Of a stretch of DNA of 64,000 bases, positions 43,801 to 51,753 are shown piece after piece. Location of the stretch: NCBI RefSeq assembly GCF_016745255.1, contig NZ_JADOEQ010000002.1, positions 186,001 through 250,000 of the forward strand. Direction: 5' to 3'. Positions within the stretch are counted from its first letter, which is position 1; every line of letters begins with the position of its first letter. Under the pieces are notes generated by a model. That model worked only from the letters and a program-made list of their open reading frames with translations, was not told the origin of the DNA and did no database searches. The position numbers and the translations under genes were made by a program. The stretch is from Enterococcus sp. BWR-S5 (lineage in GTDB: Bacteria; Bacillota; Bacilli; Lactobacillales; Enterococcaceae).

Positions 43801-44059
43801 TCTAAGTAGCGCAGAAATAGGTAACAATCGTCGCTTAAAAGCCGGTGAGCTCTATATGACGTTGATGGGGAATCCTATAAAAGTTGGTACAACAAATATT
43901 TCCTATAATTCAGATTGGAAAATTAGCAAGGATACCTTAGATGGCGATGGCTCTTTTCGAAAGATTGGGGTAACTGCGAGGATTGCAGGTGGTGCAAGTA
44001 ATGAAACAGATGAGCACCATATAGTAGATGTATCTTATACTGTCAGAAAAAGTGAGTAA
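40871..44059 (+). CDS. Large InlB-repeat/MucBP/WxL-like surface protein
   Basis: A 1062-residue secreted protein. TTG start (40871) after GGAGGAGAG; signal peptide KKSKRRKWCSLFLIFILTL to about residue 35 (FAAAQ). Region 36-580 is not recognised; it includes CPNC (about residue 303). Listeria-Bacteroides (InlB B) repeats lie near 582-685 (FDLNGGTVTD...GYVFAGWKL) and 851-928 (VRFNSNGGSGDMGDM...FTGWSL). Between them is a MucBP-like unit (about 782-850, YTVHYYKIGS). The end (about 932-1062) is the same WxL-like domain as the first cassette gene, starting KVPLYVCMYGYGGDGSV and containing NNWTLLSSAE. The architecture suggests an adhesin held to the wall by its C-terminal domain. Confidence 0.82.
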   Translation: MFTKKSKRRKWCSLFLIFILTLPLSEIFLTEFAAAQESERIESGYTSPQHENTALSETEDSKVIGEDEPQDTIESADSISLPPITENTDGTKNFEQDENTPLQERIDGFLEIMEAQEDEVINIWVTYKIDGVENSSTIEAGNIKEKIRDVGPNTFFNKAIVKDDQIEVEIAYITQFNGHIYFSFEENPDVGILLKGNQDIVLIYESIYDITYEFIGGTGSVGSSPTKVRFGENLLFQVIPENGSRILKVEYKTPYITDPITVTLDAYNTTQIPVSSNITVMITVENNINFTLSEGPGTISNGYICPNCTYEENYGGSSTARSLSDLELVPNEPYSFIIWTDNNDHTWHLNNLVINKQDIPIPSEYVAGSTKTTEFEDGTTITVTCVSTPNSSDPRDPHSGGSWINPSPRKWKYKVDISSVKTDLVVEGNFKDAKIAELVIKGKHGIERTGLAKERRPPLSINRNIYYSVEASASYNVHETYTETGDRYSINLLTYKTLAGYNPWTVSVVGQGTGERERLDPLDPDSVIFETTAENMNKIEPQFRKWNEFLVDTQNMNLTHAFYFGPANDKDQWVYLNASPYKYKMQFDLNGGTVTDIPQGYSKEGDFLVRDKRCTVEDREVFHTIKEIPKQTGYVFAGWKLKTSEDSTIFRSNARFELTPEALELAQGDAKSSDDGMSYTFVAQWAKTSLGEKKTPIFIRYYVMNSNSKDPNSGKYSYEEQTEQYTVTSGIEGNSVGYLKRWSPGEGYALNQEKSTTTIAQLYEEGAPGYEDNNTLSYYYDALTSYTVHYYKIGSTISVAESTTLHDKPVGSIVTEAPIDITGYSTKESEKNLELEVSENQFIFYYTPHTYTVRFNSNGGSGDMGDMLLTYGEETPLSENQFINARYQFTGWSLQEDGEPVYQDTASVINLTSEDSDTIDLYAVWEYKIDVKVPLYVCMYGYGGDGSVRVPNNYGITNYSLCDIQVDSLTIKNNWTLLSSAEIGNNRRLKAGELYMTLMGNPIKVGTTNISYNSDWKISKDTLDGDGSFRKIGVTARIAGGASNETDEHHIVDVSYTVRKSE

Positions 44060-44072
44060 AGGAGGCATTTAA

Positions 44073-44630
44073 ATGACATTGAATAAGAAACCATTAGATA
44101 AAAGAAACGAGACTCAAAAAAGCAGCAAAAAAAGAAATGTTTTAATTGTGTTGTTTATTTTACTGATTTTACTCCTTGTTTTTATAGTATTTATACAAAA
44201 ATCAAAAGAAGATAAAGAAGATTTTTATGACCCGATGGCAGATACAGGAATTCTTCCGGGGATGACAAAAGATGAAATTCGTCAGCAGCTAGATCGTTTA
44301 GTCGAAGAAGGAATGCTAAATATTTCAATCAACACAACTATCTTTTTCCCTGACAATAAAGAAGATGGTAAAGCTGATATTGTGAATATCGAAAATAATC
44401 ATTACGATTTCAAAGTCAATATCGTTTTAGATGACACAAAAGACATCATTTACAAATCAGGAGGCATTCGACCAGGACAGTATATTCAATATATAAAATT
44501 GGATAAAAAACTGAAAAATGGGACTTATGGTGCAACGGCTAATTTCATTGCCTATACGAAGGATCACAAACAAGCAGGAAACGTGTCTGCCAAAGTAAAA
44601 ATAAAGATTGGTACCCAAGAGGACGATTAG
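44073..44630 (+). CDS. Membrane-anchored protein of the surface cassette
   Basis: A 185-residue protein with a basic cytoplasmic N-terminus (KKPLDKRNETQKSSKKR), one transmembrane helix (about 24-43) and an extracytoplasmic part. This begins FYDPMADTGILPGMTKDEIR and continues as a beta-rich domain (EGMLNISINTTIFFPD, GGIRPGQYIQYIKL). I recall similar proteins beside surface-protein genes in gut Firmicutes but know no function. It starts 13 bases after the large protein, with AAGGAGG in the junction. Probably a membrane subunit of the complex or a partner at the wall-membrane interface. Confidence 0.7.
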   Translation: MTLNKKPLDKRNETQKSSKKRNVLIVLFILLILLLVFIVFIQKSKEDKEDFYDPMADTGILPGMTKDEIRQQLDRLVEEGMLNISINTTIFFPDNKEDGKADIVNIENNHYDFKVNIVLDDTKDIIYKSGGIRPGQYIQYIKLDKKLKNGTYGATANFIAYTKDHKQAGNVSAKVKIKIGTQEDD

Positions 44631-44925
44631 GAAAGAGACGTTTGTATTGGATATAAATGATTTTATGGAGAGCCTTCAATGCAAAGAACAGAAAAATTAT
44701 TATTTTCACTTTGGATGCAACCAATTTCTCACCGCCTCTTCTATAAAAACAATTCAAATCTAACAATAAGAAACACCTAATTCCTAGACTATGTCAGTCA
44801 ATATTATGCTGAGTGATCGTTTCTAACAATCCAAGATAACTTTTAAAGATTCTCTATTCAACTATTGGTCATCTGAGATCAAAAAAATATCACTAGCTAG
44901 AGGGCCATCACAGCTTATTCCAAAT

Positions 44926-44969
44926 AAAAACTACCTGAGTCTCCTCATTCTGAGACTCAGGTAGTTTTT
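44926..44969 (+). terminator. Terminator downstream of the surface cassette
   Basis: AAAAACTACCTGAGTCTC and GAGACTCAGGTAGTTTTT form a perfect 18-base stem. The preceding 295 bases (44631-44925) hold no gene I can support. Confidence 0.85.
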
Positions 44970-45005
44970 CTAAAATATAATAAGATTTCTGTATTTCCTA
45001 TTTTT

Positions 45006-45255
45006 CTATAGAGATTCTCTCCGAAGAATCGTTAAATTGCTGGCTTTAGCAGTCTTTTTCTTGTGTCGCTTTTGTTGAATTTTTCGACTTTGATCGATTG
45101 CATCCTGTTCTACCTGAAGTTGCTTCAAAGGTTTCTAATTTATCTGAAATCGATTTAACAATTGATGTTTTAAGATTGTTATAGAAATCTCTATGTCTAG
45201 TTAAACATTCCAAAACCATTCGATACTATGCCTTCAAAATATTAATGTTATCCAT
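45006..45255 (-). pseudogene. Decayed small helical-protein gene
   Basis: From ATG 45255 (ribosome site AAGGAG) the frame reads MDNINILKA, an in-frame TAG, then YRMVLECLTRHRDFYNNLKT. The last part (QVEQDAIDQSRKIQQKRHKK to LRRESL) is in another frame and ends at 45006. A nonsense change plus a frameshift have inactivated a small basic helical protein. It resembles in size the helical partners of toxin loci, which would suit the remnants next to it, but the family is uncertain. Confidence 0.4.
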
Positions 45256-45372
45256 AACTATCTCCTTATTTCAAAATAGATTCACTAACAATCTCAACAC
45301 TTTTTGGTAATTAATTGTACTAATGCTGTGTTTTTGTAAAAAAGATAGCAGATTTTGAATAGTTTAAAATAA

Positions 45373-45747
45373 TCATTCATTTTTTTCCAACTCGTTTTCA
45401 AAGTACCTTGTACTCTTTTTCTTTCCATTGACAGATAATAAGTAGTAGTATTCTTTTTTAGAATTGTGCCACATAATATCTTCTATCTTCCCCAATAATG
45501 CTTTTTTCTTAACCAGCACATCTTCACCAAAATTATACTTTGGTTCTGGTAAAGCCTTAGAAAGAGTATCCTTTATTCTAAAAACATTCTCACCGTATCT
45601 AAAATTATTATACCCATCGTTTCCTTTTGTAAATTCAAAAACTTTAGTATTATTTGCATTTTTTGTAAACAGTTCTCTGTCATCCGGATGAATCAATTCA
45701 TCTCCGTATTCATTAAACCATGGATATGTTCCCCATATTTTCTGCAT
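45373..45747 (-). CDS. Probable orphan immunity-type protein
   Basis: A 124-residue soluble protein beginning MQKIWGTYPWFNEYGDELIH, with the pattern HPDDRELF, GYNNFRYGENVFRI and the C-terminal YYYLLSVNGKKKSTRYFENE. I do not know its family name. It directly follows (12 bases) a toxin C-terminal fragment on the same strand, the arrangement of toxin-immunity pairs, so an immunity role is the best guess. Ribosome site AAGGAGAAG precedes ATG. The gene is intact although its toxin is not. Confidence 0.55.
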   Translation of the reverse strand: MQKIWGTYPWFNEYGDELIHPDDRELFTKNANNTKVFEFTKGNDGYNNFRYGENVFRIKDTLSKALPEPKYNFGEDVLVKKKALLGKIEDIMWHNSKKEYYYLLSVNGKKKSTRYFENELEKNE

Positions 45748-45759
45748 GTTCTTCTCCTT

Positions 45760-45969
45760 CTATTTATATTCTGAAAATCCTGTAAAATCTTTATGATATA
45801 TGTTAGAAGGCAAATTCTCAAATGCCTTTTCTACATCCTTCAAAGAAGATAAATCCGGTTTAAAGTGCCCACTACCATTATCTACACTATAAATCTTACC
45901 TCCACGTATGTCTACAATTCCAGCACCTTGAACAGTTGGATTTGCACCGCCAATATCAAACCTTTGATA
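45760..45969 (-). pseudogene. C-terminal fragment of a polymorphic toxin
   Basis: A 69-codon open stretch without start codon. It reads FDIGGANPTVQGAGIVDIRG, then GKIYSVDNGSGHFKPD and FENLPSNIYHKDFTGFSEYK before the stop at 45762-45760. The GAGIVDIRGGKIYSVDN...SGHFKP pattern is typical of C-terminal tips of secreted polymorphic toxins. The rest of the toxin is missing: a palindromic repeat begins 20 bases upstream of the break. The neighbouring immunity-type gene remains. Confidence 0.55.
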
Positions 45970-45988
45970 TTATGCTATCTAAAAAAAT

Positions 45989-46034
45989 TATCATTCACTT
46001 ACGATGCGGGGAACCGTATCACAAGTGAATGATA
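45989..46034. repeat. Palindromic repeat element, copy 1
   Basis: TATCATTCACTT (45989-46000) and AAGTGAATGATA (46023-46034) are perfect inverted arms; the inside (GATGCGG...CCGTATC) is also nearly palindromic. The right half, GTATCACAAGTGAATGATATT and the 20 bases after it, recurs at 62536-62570 with few changes. Confidence 0.65.
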
Positions 46035-46072
46035 TTCAGGGAATTTTATGAGACTCTCAAAACAATAATACT

Positions 46073-46108
46073 CAAAAAAAGACCAGGCATCAAATTGTCT
46101 GGTCTTCG
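46073..46108 (-). terminator. Terminator after scrK
   Basis: On the minus strand GAAGACCAGACA pairs with TGCCTGGTCTT and is followed by TTTTT. Confidence 0.8.
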
Positions 46109-46165
46109 GAAAATAATCTATAGTATTTTTCTGCTTTGCCCTCGTGTATTATTCATATCCTCTAG

Positions 46166-47047
46166 TTAAGCTTGCAGATATAAATCCTTTGCTAAAGCCA
46201 GGCATCCAATCACACCCGCGTTGTCCTCTAATTGAGGGGTAACAATGTAGGTCGATAAGTCTGGATATTTCACATAATCATTAATGAGCTTAGCAAATTG
46301 ATCTTGAACTTTTTTTCTTAATTGTTCTTGCTTCATAACACCACCGCCAAAAATAATTATCTGCGGAGAAAAAAGTAAGGTCGTATTGTACGCACATTGT
46401 GCAATGTAGTAAGCTGCAATATCCCAAGACGCATCCTCTGGAGGTAAATCCTGTCCTTTTACCCCTGTTCTGTTCTCGATGGCAGGTCCTGCAGCTAACC
46501 CTTCCAAACAGTCATTGTGATACGGACAATTACCGACAAAGGTATCCTCAGGATGACGTCGAACCAACGCATGACCCATTTCAGGATGGCTAAATCCTTC
46601 AACGAATTGTCCATCTAATAAAGCACCACCACCAATGCCTGTTCCGATAGTATAGTACACTACACTTGATAACCCTTTACCGCATCCCGCAATATATTCC
46701 CCATAACAAGCAGCATTTACATCGGTTGTCCAAGCAACAGAAATATTTGCTAACTGTTCTTTTAAATATCCAACAAAATCAAAATTCTTCCACGCAAGCT
46801 TGGGTGTAGATGTAATATAACCATAAGTTTCAGACTCTCGTTTAACATCGATTGGGCCAAATGATCCGACTCCGATTGTCGTGATTGTATCAAATTTTTT
46901 GAAAAAATCAACAACAGACCGCATCGTTTTTTCAGGTGTTTCTGTAGGAAAGGATACACGCTCAATTATTTCTAAATTTTCATTTCCCACTGCACAAACA
47001 AATTTCGTGCCTCCTGCCTCGATCGCACCGTATAACATATTGTCCAC
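46166..47047 (-). CDS. scrK: Fructokinase (ROK family)
   Basis: A 293-residue ROK kinase, phosphorylating fructose released from sucrose 6-phosphate. It shows ATP-site GAIEAGGTKFVCAVG at the N-terminus, the catalytic region VAWTTDVNAACYGEY, and GTGIGGGAL. The zinc-binding segment is GHALVRRHPEDTF followed by CPYHNDCLEGLAAGPAI. It lies downstream of scrR and scrB on the same strand, 12 bases after scrR, so it belongs to the sucrose operon. Start ATG 47047 follows AAGGAGTG. Confidence 0.94.
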   Translation of the reverse strand: MDNMLYGAIEAGGTKFVCAVGNENLEIIERVSFPTETPEKTMRSVVDFFKKFDTITTIGVGSFGPIDVKRESETYGYITSTPKLAWKNFDFVGYLKEQLANISVAWTTDVNAACYGEYIAGCGKGLSSVVYYTIGTGIGGGALLDGQFVEGFSHPEMGHALVRRHPEDTFVGNCPYHNDCLEGLAAGPAIENRTGVKGQDLPPEDASWDIAAYYIAQCAYNTTLLFSPQIIIFGGGVMKQEQLRKKVQDQFAKLINDYVKYPDLSTYIVTPQLEDNAGVIGCLALAKDLYLQA

Positions 47048-47059
47048 TCCTTTTAAGGC

Positions 47060-48043
47060 TTATGTTGTTTGACCTTGGATTAGTTTTACCGGCAATAAAT
47101 AATTTTTTTCAAGTTTTTTTTCTGGATTTTGGATTCTTTGTAGTAACAAGTCCACCAAAATTTCTGCATAGTCAGCCATTGGTTGAGCAATCGTCGAAAG
47201 TTGTGGGAAATAATTCTGAATGAATTTTGTCCCATCATACCCAATAATCTTGATTTGTTCAGGTACCTTTATCTTCAACTGCTGGCATTGATTATATGCC
47301 AGTATAGCCGTTAGATCATCCGTACAGAATAAGCTGTCAATGTCTTCTGTTTCTAAAATATGTTTGATTTCTAAATTTTTCAAAGCGGTTGATCTAGCTG
47401 TTGTTTGAATCTGAAAAATTTTAGGCTCTAAGTCGTGTTTCTCTAAAAAACTTAAGTACCCGTTTAAGCGAAAATTTGTAGGCGAATTTGATTCTTGTGA
47501 TCCTGTAAGAATCGCAATTTTTCGTGCTCCTTTGACAAATAATGTTTCAGTAGCCAAATAGCCTCCCTGAAAATTATCACTGCCAATGATTGGAATATTA
47601 TCAGCTAAATAACGGTCAAAAGAAACAATTGGCAGCTCGATATCTTCATACTCTGCGATTCCTAGATTATGAGCACCAGCTACGATTCCATCTACTTTAT
47701 TAGCCGCAAGCATATTAATGTAATGCCGCTCTTTTTCTTTATTATTCGCACTATCACACAATATAACACGGTAGCCTAAATCAAATAGTTTTCCTTCTAT
47801 TCCTTCAACAAGCTCTCCAAAAAAAGGATTCGCAACAGTTGGAAAAATCAGTCCAATCAATTGTGTATTTTTGCCTTGCAACGAACGAGCTAAAGAATTT
47901 GGTTGATAATTCAGCTCTTTCATTGCCAAATTTACTTTATCAATGGTTTTTTGGCTTAAGGAGCCATAATTATTAATAACACGAGAAACGGTCGTGGGAG
48001 AAACCCCCGCTTTCTTTGCCACATCTGTTAGTTTGACAACCAT
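47060..48043 (-). CDS. scrR: LacI-family sucrose operon repressor
   Basis: A 327-residue repressor. The N-terminal LacI helix-turn-helix VKLTDVAKKAGVSPTTVSRV plus hinge helix (PNSLARSLQG) is followed by a periplasmic-binding-like effector domain with IGLIFPTVANPFFGELVEG and DGIVAGAHNL. It lies between scrB and scrK. Two 16-base operators of the TGTCA-ACGT-TGACA type sit in the scrB-scrA intergenic region. The inducer is probably a sucrose-derived hexose phosphate or fructose (inference from the family). Confidence 0.93.
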   Translation of the reverse strand: MVVKLTDVAKKAGVSPTTVSRVINNYGSLSQKTIDKVNLAMKELNYQPNSLARSLQGKNTQLIGLIFPTVANPFFGELVEGIEGKLFDLGYRVILCDSANNKEKERHYINMLAANKVDGIVAGAHNLGIAEYEDIELPIVSFDRYLADNIPIIGSDNFQGGYLATETLFVKGARKIAILTGSQESNSPTNFRLNGYLSFLEKHDLEPKIFQIQTTARSTALKNLEIKHILETEDIDSLFCTDDLTAILAYNQCQQLKIKVPEQIKIIGYDGTKFIQNYFPQLSTIAQPMADYAEILVDLLLQRIQNPEKKLEKNYLLPVKLIQGQTT

Positions 48044-48056
48044 GCTACTTCATCCT

Positions 48057-49538
48057 TTATTGGTTAGTTTTCCGCAATTGCCATAATTTCCCTTGATAGT
48101 CTCCATCACAGTCCAGATGGATCCCTGTCTGATGTGCTTCTGGAAAAACGCGCATTGTTGCAACCTTTTCACCCTCATTGATGAAGATTTCAACAATCGA
48201 AGAATCTACAAATATCTGTAAATCTAATGGTTTTTGTTCGACTGTAAACGATCGAACAAAGCCATATTCTTCTGCAAAAACAGCACCAGCCTGACTACGG
48301 TCTACCGTTATTTTACCATGTTGGGAATCAAAATTAATCGTTAATCCTTTATTTTGTTCTTTATCCGTGCATAAAGTAATTGTTCCACTGGAAAGCGGGT
48401 CAAATGACAGCATTAATTCATACTGGTTTGTCTTTGTTTCAACAAAAGAATTGGAATCTTGATTAATATCAATCCCTTCACCTACACGTAATTGCTTCAT
48501 CTCTGCGACTGGGCGCTGATACAACTTTTTGTCTTTTACAAACAGCTCTTTGACACTACTTAGGCAGTGGGCCCACTCTTCTTGATCGGTTGGATAATCG
48601 ATTTCAGGTAAGCCTACCCAGCTGATGGATAATAAACGGTTGTCAGGCGCTTGAAATGCTTGTGTAGCATAGACATCAAACCCTTCATCCAGATTTTTTA
48701 ACGTGGTAGGATGAACCAGCCGATTCGATTCATAGTCGTAAGAGTCTCCGATAACATACGTGTTAGGATAGATATTTTCATAAAAACAACTATCCTTTTC
48801 CAGTCCTTGAGGGCAAAAGATAAGTAGAGCAGCCTCTTCTGTCACTAATAAATTGGGGCATTCAATCATAAAACCCATTTTTTTATCGGTAAAATCTAAT
48901 TCTCCCTTATACTGCCACGTCAGTAAATCAGAACTCTGATAAGTAAGAATCTTGCCTTCTTCTTCCTCATTTTGAGCACCTATAGCCATCAAATAACTAT
49001 CCCTGTAACGAAATACTTGGGGATCTCTGAACTCAGATGTGTAGCCCGTCGGTGATGCAGCAAGCAACGGTTTTTCGATTTTTTGAACCGCTCCAGATTC
49101 ATCCATCCAAGCACCTAACTGATAGGAATGGCGAACCCAATCTGCATCACGAACATTCCCGGTATAAGCAAGGAACAATTGGTCCGAAACAGGCAAAGCA
49201 GTTCCTGAATATACACCATGACTATCATACATCCCATCTGGAAATACCTTCGTGCCTTCTTCTTTCCAATCTACTAAATTATCAGATGTCAGATGATACC
49301 AGGATTTTACCCCATGAACAGCCCCCATTGGATATGATTGATAAAAGACATGCCACTGATTATTAAAAAATGAAAAACCATTTGGATCATTTAGTAAGCC
49401 TGTATTCGGTTGGATATGATACCCTAAGCGCCAGTTAGAATTGGCGACTTTCTCTTGCAGTAGGGCAAGGTGTGTTTTATCCCACTCTTGATAGGGACGA
49501 TAACGTTCTTCTTTCGTCCAAATTTTTTTACTAGACAT
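48057..49538 (-). CDS. scrB: Sucrose-6-phosphate hydrolase (GH32)
   Basis: A 493-residue GH32 enzyme splitting sucrose 6-phosphate into glucose 6-phosphate and fructose. The nucleophile block LLNDPNGFSFFNNQWHVFYQ, the transition-state Asp in EFRDPQVFRY and the acid/base Glu in MIECPNLL are all present. The C-terminal beta-sandwich (from about 350) ends with VEIFINEGEKVATMRVFPE. First gene of the minus-strand scr unit, divergent from scrA. Start ATG 49538 has a GGAGAG ribosome site. Confidence 0.95.
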   Translation of the reverse strand: MSSKKIWTKEERYRPYQEWDKTHLALLQEKVANSNWRLGYHIQPNTGLLNDPNGFSFFNNQWHVFYQSYPMGAVHGVKSWYHLTSDNLVDWKEEGTKVFPDGMYDSHGVYSGTALPVSDQLFLAYTGNVRDADWVRHSYQLGAWMDESGAVQKIEKPLLAASPTGYTSEFRDPQVFRYRDSYLMAIGAQNEEEEGKILTYQSSDLLTWQYKGELDFTDKKMGFMIECPNLLVTEEAALLIFCPQGLEKDSCFYENIYPNTYVIGDSYDYESNRLVHPTTLKNLDEGFDVYATQAFQAPDNRLLSISWVGLPEIDYPTDQEEWAHCLSSVKELFVKDKKLYQRPVAEMKQLRVGEGIDINQDSNSFVETKTNQYELMLSFDPLSSGTITLCTDKEQNKGLTINFDSQHGKITVDRSQAGAVFAEEYGFVRSFTVEQKPLDLQIFVDSSIVEIFINEGEKVATMRVFPEAHQTGIHLDCDGDYQGKLWQLRKTNQ

Positions 49539-49594
49539 ATGTACTCTCCTCGCAAGCGCATTCTTGCATATAGTTTAACTTTAAAGGCAAATAT

Positions 49595-49610
49595 TGTCAA
49601 ACGTTAATCA
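49595..49610. promoter_or_regulatory. ScrR operator 1 (scrB side)
   Basis: TGTCAAACGTTAATCA shares the left half and centre with the palindrome at 49662-49677. It lies 57 bases upstream of scrB. Confidence 0.6.
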
Positions 49611-49661
49611 ATTGTAAAACAACACAACCAATAACTCCTTTGTTTAATAAATTGAATTAAT

Positions 49662-49677
49662 TGTCATACGTTTGACA
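49662..49677. promoter_or_regulatory. ScrR operator 2 (scrA side)
   Basis: TGTCATACGTTTGACA is a near-perfect palindrome (one T/T mismatch pair around the central ACGT). Its right end is the -35 hexamer of the scrA promoter, so bound repressor would block RNA polymerase. Confidence 0.75.
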
Positions 49678-49699
49678 TTTATAAAAAATCTGATATACT
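49672..49699 (+). promoter_or_regulatory. scrA promoter
   Basis: Perfect TTGACA (49672-49677), 16 bases, TATACT (49694-49699) with an upstream TG one base before the -10 (extended -10). Confidence 0.75.
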
Positions 49700-49708
49700 T
49701 TGGATGTG

Positions 49709-49722
49709 AAAAAGCGATTTCA
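49709..49722 (+). promoter_or_regulatory. cre-like site downstream of the scrA promoter
   Basis: AAAAAGCGATTTCA matches 12 of 14 cre consensus positions (TGNAARCGNWWWCA) and lies around the transcription start, a usual place for CcpA repression. Confidence 0.5.
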
Positions 49723-49791
49723 TTTCCGGATTAAGCAGACAAATAATGAGGGTTGTTAAAATCGCTTAAATGACATTTAGGAGGAACGAGA

Positions 49792-51753
49792 ATGGATTAC
49801 AAAAAAGTGGCAGAGGAAATCAATCAAGCGCTTGGCAAAGACAACATTCAAGCAGCAGCGCATTGCGCGACGCGACTGAGGTTGGTTCTAAAAGATTCAA
49901 GCAAGGTGGATCAAAAGGCTTTAGACAATAATGACGCTGTTAAAGGAACCTTTGAAGCCAATGACCAGTTTCAAATCATTATTGGTGCCGGTGATGTAAA
50001 TAACGTCTATGATGAACTAATAAAAATAACACATGTTAAAGAAGCATCGACAGCTGATTTAAAAGCAGTAGCGGCAAATGGTAAGAAGAACAATCCAATT
50101 ATGGCATTTATTAAAGTATTATCTGATATTTTTGTTCCGATTGTTCCAGCTTTAGTTGCTGGTGGTTTATTGATGGCCTTGAACAATGTGTTAACCGCAC
50201 AACATTTATTTGGACCTCAATCCATTGTAGAAATGTTTCCAGCTGTAACTGACATCGCTAGTATCATTAATTTATTAGCTTCTGCACCGTTTGCTTTCTT
50301 ACCTATCTTGGTCGGCTTCTCTGCAACTAAACGTTTTGGCGGTAATCCTTATCTAGGTGCAGCCATGGGAATGGTGATGGTGATGCCCGATTTAGTCAAT
50401 GGGTATGGTGTGGCCAATGCAATTGCAGAAGGAAGCATGAATTATTGGCATATCTTTGGGATGAATGTTGCCCAAGCAGGTTACCAAGGCTCTGTATTGC
50501 CAGTGTTAGTGGTTGCTTGGATTTTAGCAACTTTAGAAAAATTCTTTCATAAACGAATTCCAAACGCATTTGATTTTACCTTTACCCCAATGCTATCCAT
50601 CATTATTACCGGATTTTTAACCTTTATCGTTGTGGGACCGGTTATGAGAATTGTTTCAGATGGTTTAACCGATGGACTTGTTTGGCTATATAATACAACA
50701 GGGGCAATCGGTTTAGGTGTATTCGGACTGTTTTATTCACCTATTGTTATTACAGGTCTACATCAAAGTTTCCCGGCAATAGAAACAACTTTGCTGGCTG
50801 ATGTCGCGCGTACTGGCGGTTCCTTCATTTTCCCAGTCGCTTCAATGGCAAATGTTGGCCAAGGAGCAGCAACTCTTGCCGTCATGTTACTAACTAAAAA
50901 TAAAAAGCAAAAAAGTTTAGCAAGCTCAGCAAGTATTTCAGCTATGCTGGGAATTACGGAACCAGCAATTTTCGGGGTCAACTTAAAACTTAAATTTCCA
51001 TTTATCTGTGGCATGATTGCTTCAGCAGTTGCTTGTGTATTTATTGGTATATTTCATGTTTTATCAGTAGCAATGGGTCCTGCAAGTGTCATTGGTTTTA
51101 TCTCCATCGCACCAAAATCAATTCCTTATTTCATGATTGGTATTGTCATCAGTATTTTAGTCGGCTTTATTACAACATATGCTTACGGCAAACGTCATAT
51201 GGCTGTATTCGCAGATGATGATACTCGTTCAGGTGAAGCTGCGGTTGAAATCAATGAGGATCCTGAAGCTGAAAACAGCTCTGTTGAAGATGAAGTCTTA
51301 ACTGGCCCGGTCAATGGAACACCGATTTCTCTAAAAGAAGTCAACGATCCTGTCTTTGCACAAGAAATGATGGGTAAAGGAGTTGCAGTAATTCCAGAAA
51401 AAGGGATAATTTACGCGCCGGCTGACGGGGAGCTGACAATTGTGCACGATTCAAAACACGCTTATGGGTTAAAAACAAGCCATGGTGCAGAAGTACTAAT
51501 TCATATTGGAATTGATACGATAAAATTGAATGGAGAAGCCTTTGAAACTAATAAAAAATATGGAGATTTAGTGAAAAAAGGAGACATTTTAGGAACAGTT
51601 GATTTAGACGCTATCAAAAAAGCTGGCTTTGATTCAACGGTGATGATGATTGTTACCAACACAAACGACTATGAATCCATTGAAGTAATTGACACATTAA
51701 CTGCCGATAGAAACCAAGGTCTACTAGCATTGAGTGCACACTATGAAAACTAA
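49792..51753 (+). CDS. scrA: PTS sucrose-specific EIIBCA component
   Basis: A 653-residue transporter that takes up and phosphorylates sucrose. Domain order: EIIB (1-90, phosphorylation Cys25 in HCATRLRL), EIIC (about 105-475, ten or so hydrophobic segments, [31 protein letters not shown]) and a fused EIIA (about 505-650, phospho-His near 571 in [14 protein letters not shown]). The fused EIIA makes the protein independent of a separate glucose EIIA. The gene is under a strong promoter overlapped by a ScrR operator. Its 3' end overlaps the GH13 gene by 11 bases. Confidence 0.93.
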   Translation: MDYKKVAEEINQALGKDNIQAAAHCATRLRLVLKDSSKVDQKALDNNDAVKGTFEANDQFQIIIGAGDVNNVYDELIKITHVKEASTADLKAVAANGKKNNPIMAFIKVLSDIFVPIVPALVAGGLLMALNNVLTAQHLFGPQSIVEMFPAVTDIASIINLLASAPFAFLPILVGFSATKRFGGNPYLGAAMGMVMVMPDLVNGYGVANAIAEGSMNYWHIFGMNVAQAGYQGSVLPVLVVAWILATLEKFFHKRIPNAFDFTFTPMLSIIITGFLTFIVVGPVMRIVSDGLTDGLVWLYNTTGAIGLGVFGLFYSPIVITGLHQSFPAIETTLLADVARTGGSFIFPVASMANVGQGAATLAVMLLTKNKKQKSLASSASISAMLGITEPAIFGVNLKLKFPFICGMIASAVACVFIGIFHVLSVAMGPASVIGFISIAPKSIPYFMIGIVISILVGFITTYAYGKRHMAVFADDDTRSGEAAVEINEDPEAENSSVEDEVLTGPVNGTPISLKEVNDPVFAQEMMGKGVAVIPEKGIIYAPADGELTIVHDSKHAYGLKTSHGAEVLIHIGIDTIKLNGEAFETNKKYGDLVKKGDILGTVDLDAIKKAGFDSTVMMIVTNTNDYESIEVIDTLTADRNQGLLALSAHYEN

